The notes below the pieces were generated by a model, which did no database searches, was not told the origin of the DNA, and saw only the letters and a program-made list of their open reading frames with translations. The position numbers and the translations under genes were made by a program. A stretch of 64,000 bases of DNA from JAFDVL01 sp031409955 (GTDB lineage Bacteria; Acidobacteriota; Blastocatellia; RBC074). The stretch spans positions 1 through 64,000 of the forward strand of contig JANNYF010000191.1 of NCBI GenBank assembly GCA_031409955.1, written 5' to 3'. Within the stretch, counting starts at the first letter, position 1, and each line of letters starts with the position of its first letter. Below are positions 23,959 through 32,040 of the stretch, piece by piece.

Positions 23959-26900
23959 ATGCTACGTTCCGTACGATTAACAATTTCGCTGTTGGCGCTC
24001 GCATCTGGCGCGATTGCCTGGCTGTGTGCTGCCAATCCTAGCGATGCTGCCCGGGCACGGATGCTCAGCCCAACACCAAAAGCGCAGAAAGCCGCCAGCG
24101 CAGGCGAACCCAATGAGGCCGACCTGGCGCGGAGATTCAGTCAAGTGGTTCGGCCCTTCATGGCCTCGTATTGCACGAGTTGCCACAGCGGCCCTACGCC
24201 CGAAGCCAGCTTTGATCTTGAACGCTACACGACGATGGAATCCGTGGTGCAGGACTTTGGGCATTGGGCGCTTGTGCTTGGCAAACTCACGACGAAGGAA
24301 ATGCCGCCGCAAGGAATAAAGCAGCCCCCGGAGGAGCTGCGCCAGCAGGTGATTGAGTGGATTACGGTGGTGCGCAGAAACAAAGCGCGCAGGCATCCGG
24401 GTGATCCGGGGTCTGTGCTGGCACGGCGGCTCAGCAATGCTGAATACAACTACACCATCCGCGACCTGACAGGCGTTGATCTGCGCCCGGCGCGCGAGTT
24501 CCCGGTTGATCCGGCGAATCAGGCTGGTTTTGACAACTCAGGGGAGTCGCTCACGATTTCGCCTTCGCTGATGTCGAAGTACCTGGACGCCGCGCGACGG
24601 GTGGCGGAGCACCTCGTTCTCAAACCGGATGGATTTTCGTTCGCGCCTCATCCGATGCTCGTGGAAACTGACCGCGAAAAATACCCAATCCAGCGGATCG
24701 TGGATTTTTATGACCGCCAACCGACCGATTTCGCCCCGTATTTTGAAGCCGCGTGGCGCTACAAACATCGGGTTGCTTTGGGACAGCGTGCGGCGACTCT
24801 CACAGGCCCAGGAGCGTCTGTTGCCGCGCAGGTCAAGGTGTCGCCCCGCTATCTCGCCCTGGTCTGGCAGACGTTAGAACAGTCAAAAGAGGAGGTCGGC
24901 CCGCTCGTCAAGCTTCAGGCAATGTGGCGTGATCTACCGACGCCGAAGGGCAATCAGCCTGATCTCGCCCATGAAGGCTGCGTGCGGATGCGCGACTTCG
25001 TCGTGAAAATTCGCCGCCACACAGAGAAGCTGTATCCCACCCTGGAGTCGCCGGGCTTCAGCACCAACTTTCAGCCGATCACCATGTACCGGAACCGTTT
25101 ACTCGGGCTGCATCGCCGGGAGTTCGACCCGTCCGCGCTGCGGGTGGAAGGCGAACCGCCGCCGCCGGATTTCGTCGTGACCCGCGGCCCTACGTTTGGT
25201 GGTCGGGAGGTAGAGGAACTGAAGAGAGGCATCGCCACCTATATCAAGGAGCGGCAGGAAGACCCCGATCTGGTGGCTCCAGCCGGAGAGCGAGCGCGCT
25301 ACGAAGCCGCGTTTGCCCGCTTCAGTTCTGTGTTTCCCACGGCATTTTGCCTGCGGGAACGGGGCCGCTTCTATCCCATCACTTCAATGGACAAAGGACG
25401 CCTTCTCGGCGCAGGGCTGCACAATGTGATGGGCTATTTCCGCGACGACACTCCGCTCATCGAACTCATCCTGGATGAAAAAGGGAAGAAGGAACTTGAG
25501 ACGCTTTGGCACGGGTTCGACTTCATCGCTGATTACACCGTCCGCACATACTCTCAATTCGTATTTAACGGCGGTGACGGTGGTCGCAGCAGGATTCCGG
25601 TGGATCGGCCCGGCCCCAATGAGTTCGCTACGCAGGCCGCCATTTTCCGTATGCGGGACCAGTATCTGACCAAGTCGCCTGCGGGAACCAATCCACAGAT
25701 TCTGGAAGCTCTCAAATACTACTTCGACCGGACGAACAACGAGATTCGGTGGGTGGAAAAGGCGCGTGTGGAAGCGGAACCGCGCCATCTGGATGCCCTA
25801 CTCAAGTTCGCGGCGAGCGCCTATCGTCGGCCTCTAGCCCAGGAGGAAAGCGACGACATCCGCGCTTACTACCGCGAGCTTCGGGAGAAGAAAGGGTTGT
25901 CGCACGAAGAGGCCTTGCGTGGATCAATCGCCAGCATTCTGGTGTCGCCCGACTTTCTGTATCGCGTTGATCTGGTAAACCCCAGCCTCGGCGCTGTTGC
26001 TAAAGCCGCAAATCAACCCGCCGCCACTGCGTACCATCCTCTTTCCGGCTACTCTCTTGCCAGCCGACTGAGTTACTTCCTCTGGTCGAGCATGCCGGAT
26101 GAAGAACTGCTCGCCCACGCTGCTGCTGGCGACTTGAGCAAACCGAATGTGCTGGCCGCGCAGGTTCGCCGGATGCTGAAAGACAATCGTGTGCGCGGAC
26201 TGGCGACGGAATTTGGCGGCAACTGGCTGGACTTCCGCCGATTTGAAAACCACAACGCAGTGGATCGTGAGCGCTTCCCAAGTTTTACGAACGAACTTCG
26301 TGAGGCCATGTTCGAGGAGCCGATCCGCTTCATCACCAACTTGGTGCAGAATGATAGTCCCGTGCTGGATTTGTTGTATGGCAACTATACGTTGGTAAAT
26401 CGCCCGCTAGCCCAACACTACGGAATGCCAGCAACCACTGGGGGGCCGGACGAATGGGTTCGCGTGAACGATGCGCGTGCTTATAGCCGAGGCGGCCTGC
26501 TGCCGATGGCCGTGTTTCTGACCCAGAACGCGCCGGGGCTGCGAACCAGTCCGGTGAAGCGGGGCTACTGGATTGCACGCCGCGCGCTGGGCGAAGTGAT
26601 TCCGCCGCCGCCCGTCGTTCCAGAGTTACCGCGCGACGAAGCGAAGTCGGATTTACCAGTCCGTGATCTGTTAGCCAAGCACCGGGAAAATAAGCTGTGC
26701 GCCTCTTGTCACGCCCGTTTTGATTCCTTCGGTCTGGCGTTCGAAGGGTACGGCCCCGTCGGCGAGCGGCGCACCAAAGACCTTGCCGGGCGACTGGTAG
26801 AGGTCAACGCCACGTTCCCAGGCGGCACTCAGGGCACGGGACTGGACGGTTTGCAAACCTATATCCGCACCCATCGCCAGCAGGATTTTCTGAACAATCT

Positions 26901-27117
26901 GGGTGAAAAGATGCTGGTCTACGCGCTGGGCCGCTCGCCCTTGCTATCGGATGAACCGCTGCTGGAAGCAATGCGGACGAAGCTGGCGGCAAGCGGGTAC
27001 AAAATGTCCGCGCTCATCGAAACCATTGTTACCAGCCCGCAGTTCCTGAACAAACGAAGCCCTGAGTTCGCTCAATTGAAAGATACGAAGACTTCTCCGC
27101 AGAAAGGGAGTAATTAA
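23959..27117 (+). CDS. DUF1587/DUF1592/DUF1588/DUF1585-type secreted cytochrome-like protein
   Basis: A 1052-residue protein starting at MLRSVRLTISLLALASG with GGAGG four bases upstream. Domains in order: N-terminal cytochrome-type CTSCHSG (about residues 73-79) with KEMPPQGIKQPP; DUF1587 with RRLSNAEYNYTIRDLTGVDL; a long middle region; DUF1595/DUF1592 with FAASAYRRPLAQEESDDI, SLASRLSYFLWSSMPDEEL, ATEFGGNWLDFRRF; DUF1588 with AVFLTQNAPGLRTSPVKRG; and the second haem-like CASCHARFDSFGLAFEGY followed by DUF1585. This is a typical Planctomycetota/Acidobacteriota haem-binding protein with a DUF1552 partner, here 1 bp downstream. Its GC-rich style suggests a block of its own; it interrupts the Gfo/Idh-DUF1501 relic pattern. 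Confidence 0.9.
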   Translation: MLRSVRLTISLLALASGAIAWLCAANPSDAARARMLSPTPKAQKAASAGEPNEADLARRFSQVVRPFMASYCTSCHSGPTPEASFDLERYTTMESVVQDFGHWALVLGKLTTKEMPPQGIKQPPEELRQQVIEWITVVRRNKARRHPGDPGSVLARRLSNAEYNYTIRDLTGVDLRPAREFPVDPANQAGFDNSGESLTISPSLMSKYLDAARRVAEHLVLKPDGFSFAPHPMLVETDREKYPIQRIVDFYDRQPTDFAPYFEAAWRYKHRVALGQRAATLTGPGASVAAQVKVSPRYLALVWQTLEQSKEEVGPLVKLQAMWRDLPTPKGNQPDLAHEGCVRMRDFVVKIRRHTEKLYPTLESPGFSTNFQPITMYRNRLLGLHRREFDPSALRVEGEPPPPDFVVTRGPTFGGREVEELKRGIATYIKERQEDPDLVAPAGERARYEAAFARFSSVFPTAFCLRERGRFYPITSMDKGRLLGAGLHNVMGYFRDDTPLIELILDEKGKKELETLWHGFDFIADYTVRTYSQFVFNGGDGGRSRIPVDRPGPNEFATQAAIFRMRDQYLTKSPAGTNPQILEALKYYFDRTNNEIRWVEKARVEAEPRHLDALLKFAASAYRRPLAQEESDDIRAYYRELREKKGLSHEEALRGSIASILVSPDFLYRVDLVNPSLGAVAKAANQPAATAYHPLSGYSLASRLSYFLWSSMPDEELLAHAAAGDLSKPNVLAAQVRRMLKDNRVRGLATEFGGNWLDFRRFENHNAVDRERFPSFTNELREAMFEEPIRFITNLVQNDSPVLDLLYGNYTLVNRPLAQHYGMPATTGGPDEWVRVNDARAYSRGGLLPMAVFLTQNAPGLRTSPVKRGYWIARRALGEVIPPPPVVPELPRDEAKSDLPVRDLLAKHRENKLCASCHARFDSFGLAFEGYGPVGERRTKDLAGRLVEVNATFPGGTQGTGLDGLQTYIRTHRQQDFLNNLGEKMLVYALGRSPLLSDEPLLEAMRTKLAASGYKMSALIETIVTSPQFLNKRSPEFAQLKDTKTSPQKGSN

Positions 27118-27118
27118 C

Positions 27119-28444
27119 ATGCAAATGAATCCATCCTCCAATCGCATCTCCCGCCGCGCCATCCTTCGCGGTGCCGGAGTCACTATGGCGTTGCCGTGGC
27201 TCGAATCGTTCGCCGCCAAGGCGGGAACCGCGAGCGACGCAATGTTCCCGAAACGATTTGGCGTCGTCTTTCTGGGCTGTGGCGTCAACGAAGATCATTG
27301 GGGATCGGAAGGGTCGGGGTCAGAGATGAAGCTGAGCAAGTCGCTTGCGCCGCTCGAACCTTTGAAGAGCAAGATCAACGTGATCCATGGGCTTTTCAAC
27401 AAGGGCGCGATGGGCTTAGGGATTCATCCCCCGCAGACCGGCAGCCTGCTGACGGGCGCAACGTTGACCAAAGGCGCAGCGCTTCATTCGGGCATCTCGG
27501 TGGATCAGATGATTGCCAGCCGAACGGGCCAGGAAACGCTGCAACCGAGTATAGTGCTGGCCTGCGAACAACCCATCACCGGATTCCACGAAAGCAACTA
27601 CTCGCTGGCCTACAGTTCCCACCTTTCCTGGCAAAGTCCGAGTTCCCCGGTTCCCAATGAAATTTATCCCTCGCTCGCGTTTGACATGCTGTTTGAGAAT
27701 CGCGGCAGCGCTCTCAACCTCAGCATCCTCGACCGTGTGAAGGAGCGTGCCGACCGGCTGAGCCGCAAGATCAGCGCAAGCGACAACGCCAAGCTGGATG
27801 AGTATCTGACGAGTGTGCGCGAGGTGGAGAAGCGTGTGGATGGCATGCGCAAAACGAAGGACAAAGCGGACGATGTGGCCAAGCTGAAGAACCGCCCGGT
27901 GTGGAGCATGGAGCGGCCCGTCAACGGTTTGCCGGAAGACCTGCGCGAACACGCCAAGGTGATGCTGGACCTCATCGCAATCGCGTTTCAGACCGACAAG
28001 ACGCGCGTTGCCACGCTGCTGATCTCGCGCGACCTCTCGGCCATGTACTATCCCTTCCTCGATGTCACGCAGGCGCACCATGGCGCTTCGCACTACAACA
28101 ACAACGACGAATACGAACGCATCACGCGTTGGCACGTAAGCCAGTTCGCGTATCTGGCGTCGAAGCTTGATGCCATGCCGGAAGGCAATGGCACGGTGTT
28201 GGATAATTCCTGCTTGATGTTCCTCTCCAACCTGTGGGTCGGCAGAACGCACAACAACTCGCGGTTGCCTATGGTGCTCGCCGGCGGACTCGGCGGCACA
28301 CTCCAGACGGGCCGTACGCTGGATTATGTGAAGGTCGGCGACCAGAATCGAAAGGTGTGCAGCCTATACCTCTCGCTCATGGACCGCATGGGAATCAAAC
28401 TGGATCGCTTCGGCGACGCGGAGACCCGTCTCGAAAGCCTATAA
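27119..28444 (+). CDS. DUF1552 Tat-exported protein (partner of DUF1592)
   Basis: A 441-residue protein with a Tat leader (NRISRRAILRGAGVTMALPWLESF). DUF1552 motifs: PKRFGVVFLGCGVNEDHW, PLKSKINVIHGLFN, HPPQTGSLLTGATL, SVDQMIASRTG, KTRVATLLISRDLSAMYYPFL and the C-terminal MFLSNLWVGRTHNNSRLPMVLAGG. It belongs, like DUF1501, to families distantly related to alkaline-phosphatase-like enzymes, and is coupled to the upstream DUF1592 gene (1-bp spacing). A DUF1501 3' relic starts within 7 bp of its stop codon. Confidence 0.9.
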   Translation: MQMNPSSNRISRRAILRGAGVTMALPWLESFAAKAGTASDAMFPKRFGVVFLGCGVNEDHWGSEGSGSEMKLSKSLAPLEPLKSKINVIHGLFNKGAMGLGIHPPQTGSLLTGATLTKGAALHSGISVDQMIASRTGQETLQPSIVLACEQPITGFHESNYSLAYSSHLSWQSPSSPVPNEIYPSLAFDMLFENRGSALNLSILDRVKERADRLSRKISASDNAKLDEYLTSVREVEKRVDGMRKTKDKADDVAKLKNRPVWSMERPVNGLPEDLREHAKVMLDLIAIAFQTDKTRVATLLISRDLSAMYYPFLDVTQAHHGASHYNNNDEYERITRWHVSQFAYLASKLDAMPEGNGTVLDNSCLMFLSNLWVGRTHNNSRLPMVLAGGLGGTLQTGRTLDYVKVGDQNRKVCSLYLSLMDRMGIKLDRFGDAETRLESL

Positions 28445-28450
28445 CGATCC

Positions 28451-28614
28451 TCGGCTTCAAAGCTGTCGAGAACCCGGTTTCGATTCACGACCTGCACGCG
28501 ACGGTCTTGCATCTGCTCGGACTCGATCACGAGAAGCTGACGTATCGGTACGCGGGGCGAGATTTTCGGTTGACGGATGTCTATGGCAATGTGTTGCGCG
28601 ACATCATTGCGTGA
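28451..28614 (+). pseudogene. DUF1501 3'-end relic C
   Basis: Encodes GFKAVENPVSIHDLHATVLH, LLGLDHEKLTYRYAGRDFRL, TDVYGNVLRDIIA-stop: the last ~54 codons of DUF1501 with no upstream part. It aligns without gaps to 19348-19511 at about 87% identity by hand count (21 differences in 164). The reading frame is preserved, but there is no start codon or family core. It lies between the DUF1552 gene (stop at 28444) and the Septu-like ATPase. Confidence 0.92.
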
Positions 28615-28651
28615 GTCGGCAAGACAAGTAACAATAGGGTCGGAGAAAACC

Positions 28652-29932
28652 ATGAGAATTGACCGGCTCCAGCTACAAAACTTCAGGAAATTCGCTGATC
28701 TCACCCTTGAACTGCATCCCCGGTTCACCTTGCTCGTCGGTGGCAATGGATCAGGCAAGACCACTATTCTTGATGCGTTGTCCCTTTGCTTGGGGGGATG
28801 GCTTGTGACACTGACACCCCACAGTTCTCCTTACCGAACCATACAGCCTAATGATGCGCGTCTGAATTCTATTAGGGTCGCGGATCGAGTTCAGTTTCAT
28901 GAAGAAACACCTGTAAATGTAAAAGCAATTGGGCAAATCGGGGATGAACCTAACCTTGAGTGGGGGCAAACACTCACCCCTCATGTCCCATTGTTGACCG
29001 ACAACGTATACAAGATAATTCGCAAACTTCAAAATGAGAATCCGCCATCTGACTGCCCCGTTCTAGCCTTTTATGGTGTGACACGCGCGGCGCTCCCTGA
29101 AAATCGGTCAGGTTCTCTAAATATGTCTCTGAGCCTCGCCCGTCGTTGGGATGCTTACGCGCACTGTTTCAACGAGCGTATTGACTATGACGATCTACGC
29201 CGCTGGTTTTATCGTGAGACTGCGGCTGCGGGGGCAAAGGGCGGGCATAAACGACCTGGGTTTGAAGTGGTACGACGAGCAGTGTTTGGTTGTGTACCTG
29301 GTGCAGATGATCTGTGGTTCGATGTTGACCGCGCCGACCTTGTCTGCTCGATTGGCGGGCAGGCGCAACCGCTTAGCAATTTGAGCGATGGGCAGCGCAT
29401 GCTCTTGGCGATGGTGGCAGACATCGCTATCAAAGCCGTGACCTTGAATGCACACCGCTTACCAGCCGACACGCTTGACCCGGAAGGTGAACTGCTCGTA
29501 CTCAAGCAAACGCCAGGCGTCGTGTTGATTGATGAATTGGATTTGCATTTGCATCCGAGTTGGCAACGCCGAGTGGTGGCTGATTTGAAGCGAACCTTTC
29601 CTGCGATTCAGTTCGTCTGTACATCTCATTCGCCGCAGGTGATTGGCGAAGTTCCACCCGAGCAAATCAGGATCATTGACGGCGACCTTGTCTATTCGCC
29701 GGATCATTCTTTCGGGGTGGATTCGAGCCGCATTTTGGAAGAGATCATGGACACCAAACCACGGACGGAATCAGTTGATAACCTGCTGACGAAATTGTCC
29801 CGGCAAATCAGCGATGAAGATTTCGATGGCGCGCGTTCGACACTTCAAGAAGTGGAAGTAATCTTAGGCGAGAGTGATCCCGAAATTACTAGCGCCCGCG
29901 CACTCATGGACTTTGTGGAGCAACCGGCATGA
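28652..29932 (+). CDS. PtuA-like AAA ATPase (Septu-like system)
   Basis: A 426-residue ABC-type ATPase starting at MRIDRLQLQNFRKFADLTL. Walker A GGNGSGKTT is at residues 30-38, the signature NLSDGQR at 243-249, Walker B VVLIDELDLHLHPSWQ around 290-305 and the switch histidine CTSHSPQV at 323-330. This is the RecF/OLD-like single-head ATPase paired with a TIGR02646-type HNH protein, as in Septu (PtuA/PtuB) and in the effector pair of some retrons. The stop codon overlaps the HNH start (ATGA). No reverse transcriptase is nearby, so it fits stand-alone Septu rather than a retron. Confidence 0.85.
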   Translation: MRIDRLQLQNFRKFADLTLELHPRFTLLVGGNGSGKTTILDALSLCLGGWLVTLTPHSSPYRTIQPNDARLNSIRVADRVQFHEETPVNVKAIGQIGDEPNLEWGQTLTPHVPLLTDNVYKIIRKLQNENPPSDCPVLAFYGVTRAALPENRSGSLNMSLSLARRWDAYAHCFNERIDYDDLRRWFYRETAAAGAKGGHKRPGFEVVRRAVFGCVPGADDLWFDVDRADLVCSIGGQAQPLSNLSDGQRMLLAMVADIAIKAVTLNAHRLPADTLDPEGELLVLKQTPGVVLIDELDLHLHPSWQRRVVADLKRTFPAIQFVCTSHSPQVIGEVPPEQIRIIDGDLVYSPDHSFGVDSSRILEEIMDTKPRTESVDNLLTKLSRQISDEDFDGARSTLQEVEVILGESDPEITSARALMDFVEQPA

Positions 29933-30573
29933 GAAATATCGTGAAGGGAGCGGAGCCGAAAAGTCTTGGAGAATATCGTTGCTCCACTGGCGCTACCTAC
30001 GATGATTTCCATGACAAACTAAGCCTGCGGGAATCGCTTGTCGTAGAGCAACGAGGACTTTGTTGTTATTGCCTGTCTCGTATCTCGGCGGATCCGCAGA
30101 AGATGAAAATCGAACATTGGCAGAGTCAAGCCCAATTCCCTGAGTACCAGCTTCACTACTCCAATCTTTTGGGTGCTTGCCACGGCGGTGGCATAGGTAA
30201 ACCGCCCAAGCTTCAGCATTGTGATACGCGCAAGGGAAATCAAGCGATCTCCTTGAACCCTGCCAATATTGAGCACGACGTCGAGCGCCCCCTTCATTAC
30301 GACAAAGATGGCACAATCCGCTCAACCGACCCAATCTTTGATCGTGAGATCAATGAGGTGCTCAACCTAAACCTGCCACTGCTTAAAAATAACCGGAAAG
30401 CGATCCTCCGGCGACTTATTCAAGAAGTCATTAGACGTGATGATTGGAATGATACCCGGTTCCAAAAAAAGCTCGCAGTATGGAATGGTGAGGCAGACAA
30501 CAGCGATCTGAAAGAGTATTGTCAGGTGGTTATTTACTGGCTGCGCAAACGCCTCAGAAAAAAATCAGGCTAA
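29929..30573 (+). CDS. PtuB-like HNH endonuclease (TIGR02646-type)
   Basis: A 214-residue protein with an HNH-like zinc/metal fold: GLCCYCLSRI (CxxC at about residues 45-48 with preceding Cys), KIEHWQSQ (EHW at 62-64), YSNLLGACHGG, and KLQHCDTRKGN (the HCDxxKG motif, residues 97-103). Together with the upstream ATPase it forms an ATPase-gated nuclease complex; family knowledge predicts cleavage of nucleic acid when phage infection relieves inhibition. The 4-bp overlap with the ATPase gene implies translational coupling. It ends 29 bp before the full-length Gfo/Idh gene. Confidence 0.85.
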   Translation: MRNIVKGAEPKSLGEYRCSTGATYDDFHDKLSLRESLVVEQRGLCCYCLSRISADPQKMKIEHWQSQAQFPEYQLHYSNLLGACHGGGIGKPPKLQHCDTRKGNQAISLNPANIEHDVERPLHYDKDGTIRSTDPIFDREINEVLNLNLPLLKNNRKAILRRLIQEVIRRDDWNDTRFQKKLAVWNGEADNSDLKEYCQVVIYWLRKRLRKKSG

Positions 30574-30602
30574 CCTGAACATCACAATGGACACTCCAAA
30601 CT

Positions 30603-31706
30603 ATGCGACAAATCAATTTCTTCATCATCGCCCTACTTCTCCTCTCTTTCTCTTCCGTCACCCAAGCCCAACCCCAACGCACCAAAATCGCTATCGTCGG
30701 CTTAGTCCATTCGCATTGCTGGGGCTTTGTGACAAAGCTGAATCAGATGCATCAGAGTGGGGACTTGATCGAAATCGTCGGCATCTCCGACGACAATCAA
30801 GAGCTGCGCGATTACATCAAAACGCAGGTACCGGGCGTGCCGGTGTATGACAACTACGGCAAGATGCTGGACGAAAAGAAGCCGGAAGTGGTCTGGTCGT
30901 TTGTTGAGAATGATCGGCATCTGGAAGTCACGAAAGCCTGTGCGGCGCGCAAGATTCACGTGATGTTTGAAAAGCCGATGTCGGCGACCTACGACGAAGC
31001 GAAGCAGATGCAGGCTATTGCCAAACAAGCTGGAATTCAGTTGATGGTGAATTATCAAATGGCTTGGTGGCCGGAAAATTACACGGCGCACGATGTCGCG
31101 ATGCGCGGTGACATTGGCAAGGTCTGGCGCGTGCGTTCGGTGATTGGACACGGTGGGCCGGGCAATTTTGAGCCGGGCAGCATCAAGCAAAAGTATTTCC
31201 TGAAATGGCTCAGTGATGAATCGCGCGGTGGCGGGGCGTTGATTGACTTCACCTGCTATGGCGCGAAATGGGCGCTGTGGTATTTGGGCTTGCCGAAAAC
31301 GGTCTACGCGATTACGACGCACACGCGGCCTGATGTTTATCCGTCGAATACGAACGCTACGGTGTTGATGTCGTACGGCGATAACAAAGTGGCGATCACC
31401 GAAGGCTCGTGGGACTTACCGCGTTCGTTCTATGACGTCGAAATCTTCGGCAACAAAGGCAGCGTCGCGATGAAATATCCGAAGACCTTGGAACTGGTGA
31501 TCGGCACCGAGAAGAAGCCGTTGGAGTTGGGTACGCTGGATGGCATACACGCCGAACCGATTCGCTATTTCGTAGATTGCGTCCGCAACCACAAACCTGT
31601 CGAAGGGATCACCAGCGGCGATTTCAACGTGAACGTGATGCAAATTGTCGAAGCCGCCAAGCGTTCGGCGGCGAGTGGCAAGCCGGTCAACCTGCCACTG
31701 AAATGA
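30603..31706 (+). CDS. Secreted Gfo/Idh/MocA-family oxidoreductase, intact
   Basis: A 367-residue protein with a Sec leader (MRQINFFIIALLLLSF, cleavage near AQA) and the Rossmann opening TKIAIVGLVHSHCWGF. The conserved EKP motif (HVMFEKPMSATYDEAKQMQ) is near residues 120-140, followed by the C-terminal alpha/beta domain with GDIGKVWRVRSVIG and RGGGALIDFTCYGAKW. It probably oxidises a sugar or sugar derivative with bound NAD(P), acting outside the cytoplasm as seen in several Acidobacteriota homologues. It follows a DUF1501 3' relic after the Septu-like pair and duplicates the broken gene at 23214. Confidence 0.9.
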   Translation: MRQINFFIIALLLLSFSSVTQAQPQRTKIAIVGLVHSHCWGFVTKLNQMHQSGDLIEIVGISDDNQELRDYIKTQVPGVPVYDNYGKMLDEKKPEVVWSFVENDRHLEVTKACAARKIHVMFEKPMSATYDEAKQMQAIAKQAGIQLMVNYQMAWWPENYTAHDVAMRGDIGKVWRVRSVIGHGGPGNFEPGSIKQKYFLKWLSDESRGGGALIDFTCYGAKWALWYLGLPKTVYAITTHTRPDVYPSNTNATVLMSYGDNKVAITEGSWDLPRSFYDVEIFGNKGSVAMKYPKTLELVIGTEKKPLELGTLDGIHAEPIRYFVDCVRNHKPVEGITSGDFNVNVMQIVEAAKRSAASGKPVNLPLK

Positions 31707-32040
31707 TCTGGCCAGTGGCATTGAAGTGCGGACTCCTCTTGCCAAGTCCGACAAACTTCAGTTTGTCGAAGCCTGTGCTATTTCAGCCGCACGACAAACT
31801 GAAGTTTGTCGGACTTGGGTGAATTCAATGCCGTTGCTGCCGGGCTTTTTGCCCACGACCATGCAAGCCTTATCTGTCTCCGTGCCGCATATTGTTTACT
31901 GCAATAAATGACGAGCGGCCTTCTCTGGACTTGGCTAAACCAATGATTGACTTTGCACGGTTCCAAGACTAACCTTGCGCGGTGGAGCGGCATCGCGCTC
32001 TCAAACCCTTACGAAAACACCTTCAGGATTTAAGCACGTT
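31707..32040. other. 334-bp intergenic region with a perfect hairpin
   Basis: Apart from the 26-bp inverted repeat described separately (31743-31817), I see no gene or RNA in this stretch. It separates the Gfo/Idh gene from DUF1553 copy 3 and probably holds that gene's promoter. Confidence 0.6.
31743..31817. repeat. Perfect 26-bp inverted repeat (hairpin)
   Basis: The arm at 31743-31768 and its exact complement at 31792-31817 (26/26) enclose a 23-base loop. Each arm itself contains a smaller palindrome (GACAAACTTCAGTTTGTC). It could end Gfo/Idh transcription, although no T-tract follows, or be a dispersed palindromic repeat. Confidence 0.8.

Noticed and set aside
28652..30573. Retron with ATPase/HNH effector
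   Set aside because: No reverse transcriptase or RNA-coding element next to the pair, so stand-alone Septu-like is the better reading.
31743..31817. Rho-independent terminator of the Gfo/Idh gene
   Set aside because: The stem is very long and internally palindromic but no run of T follows, so it is reported as a repeat.
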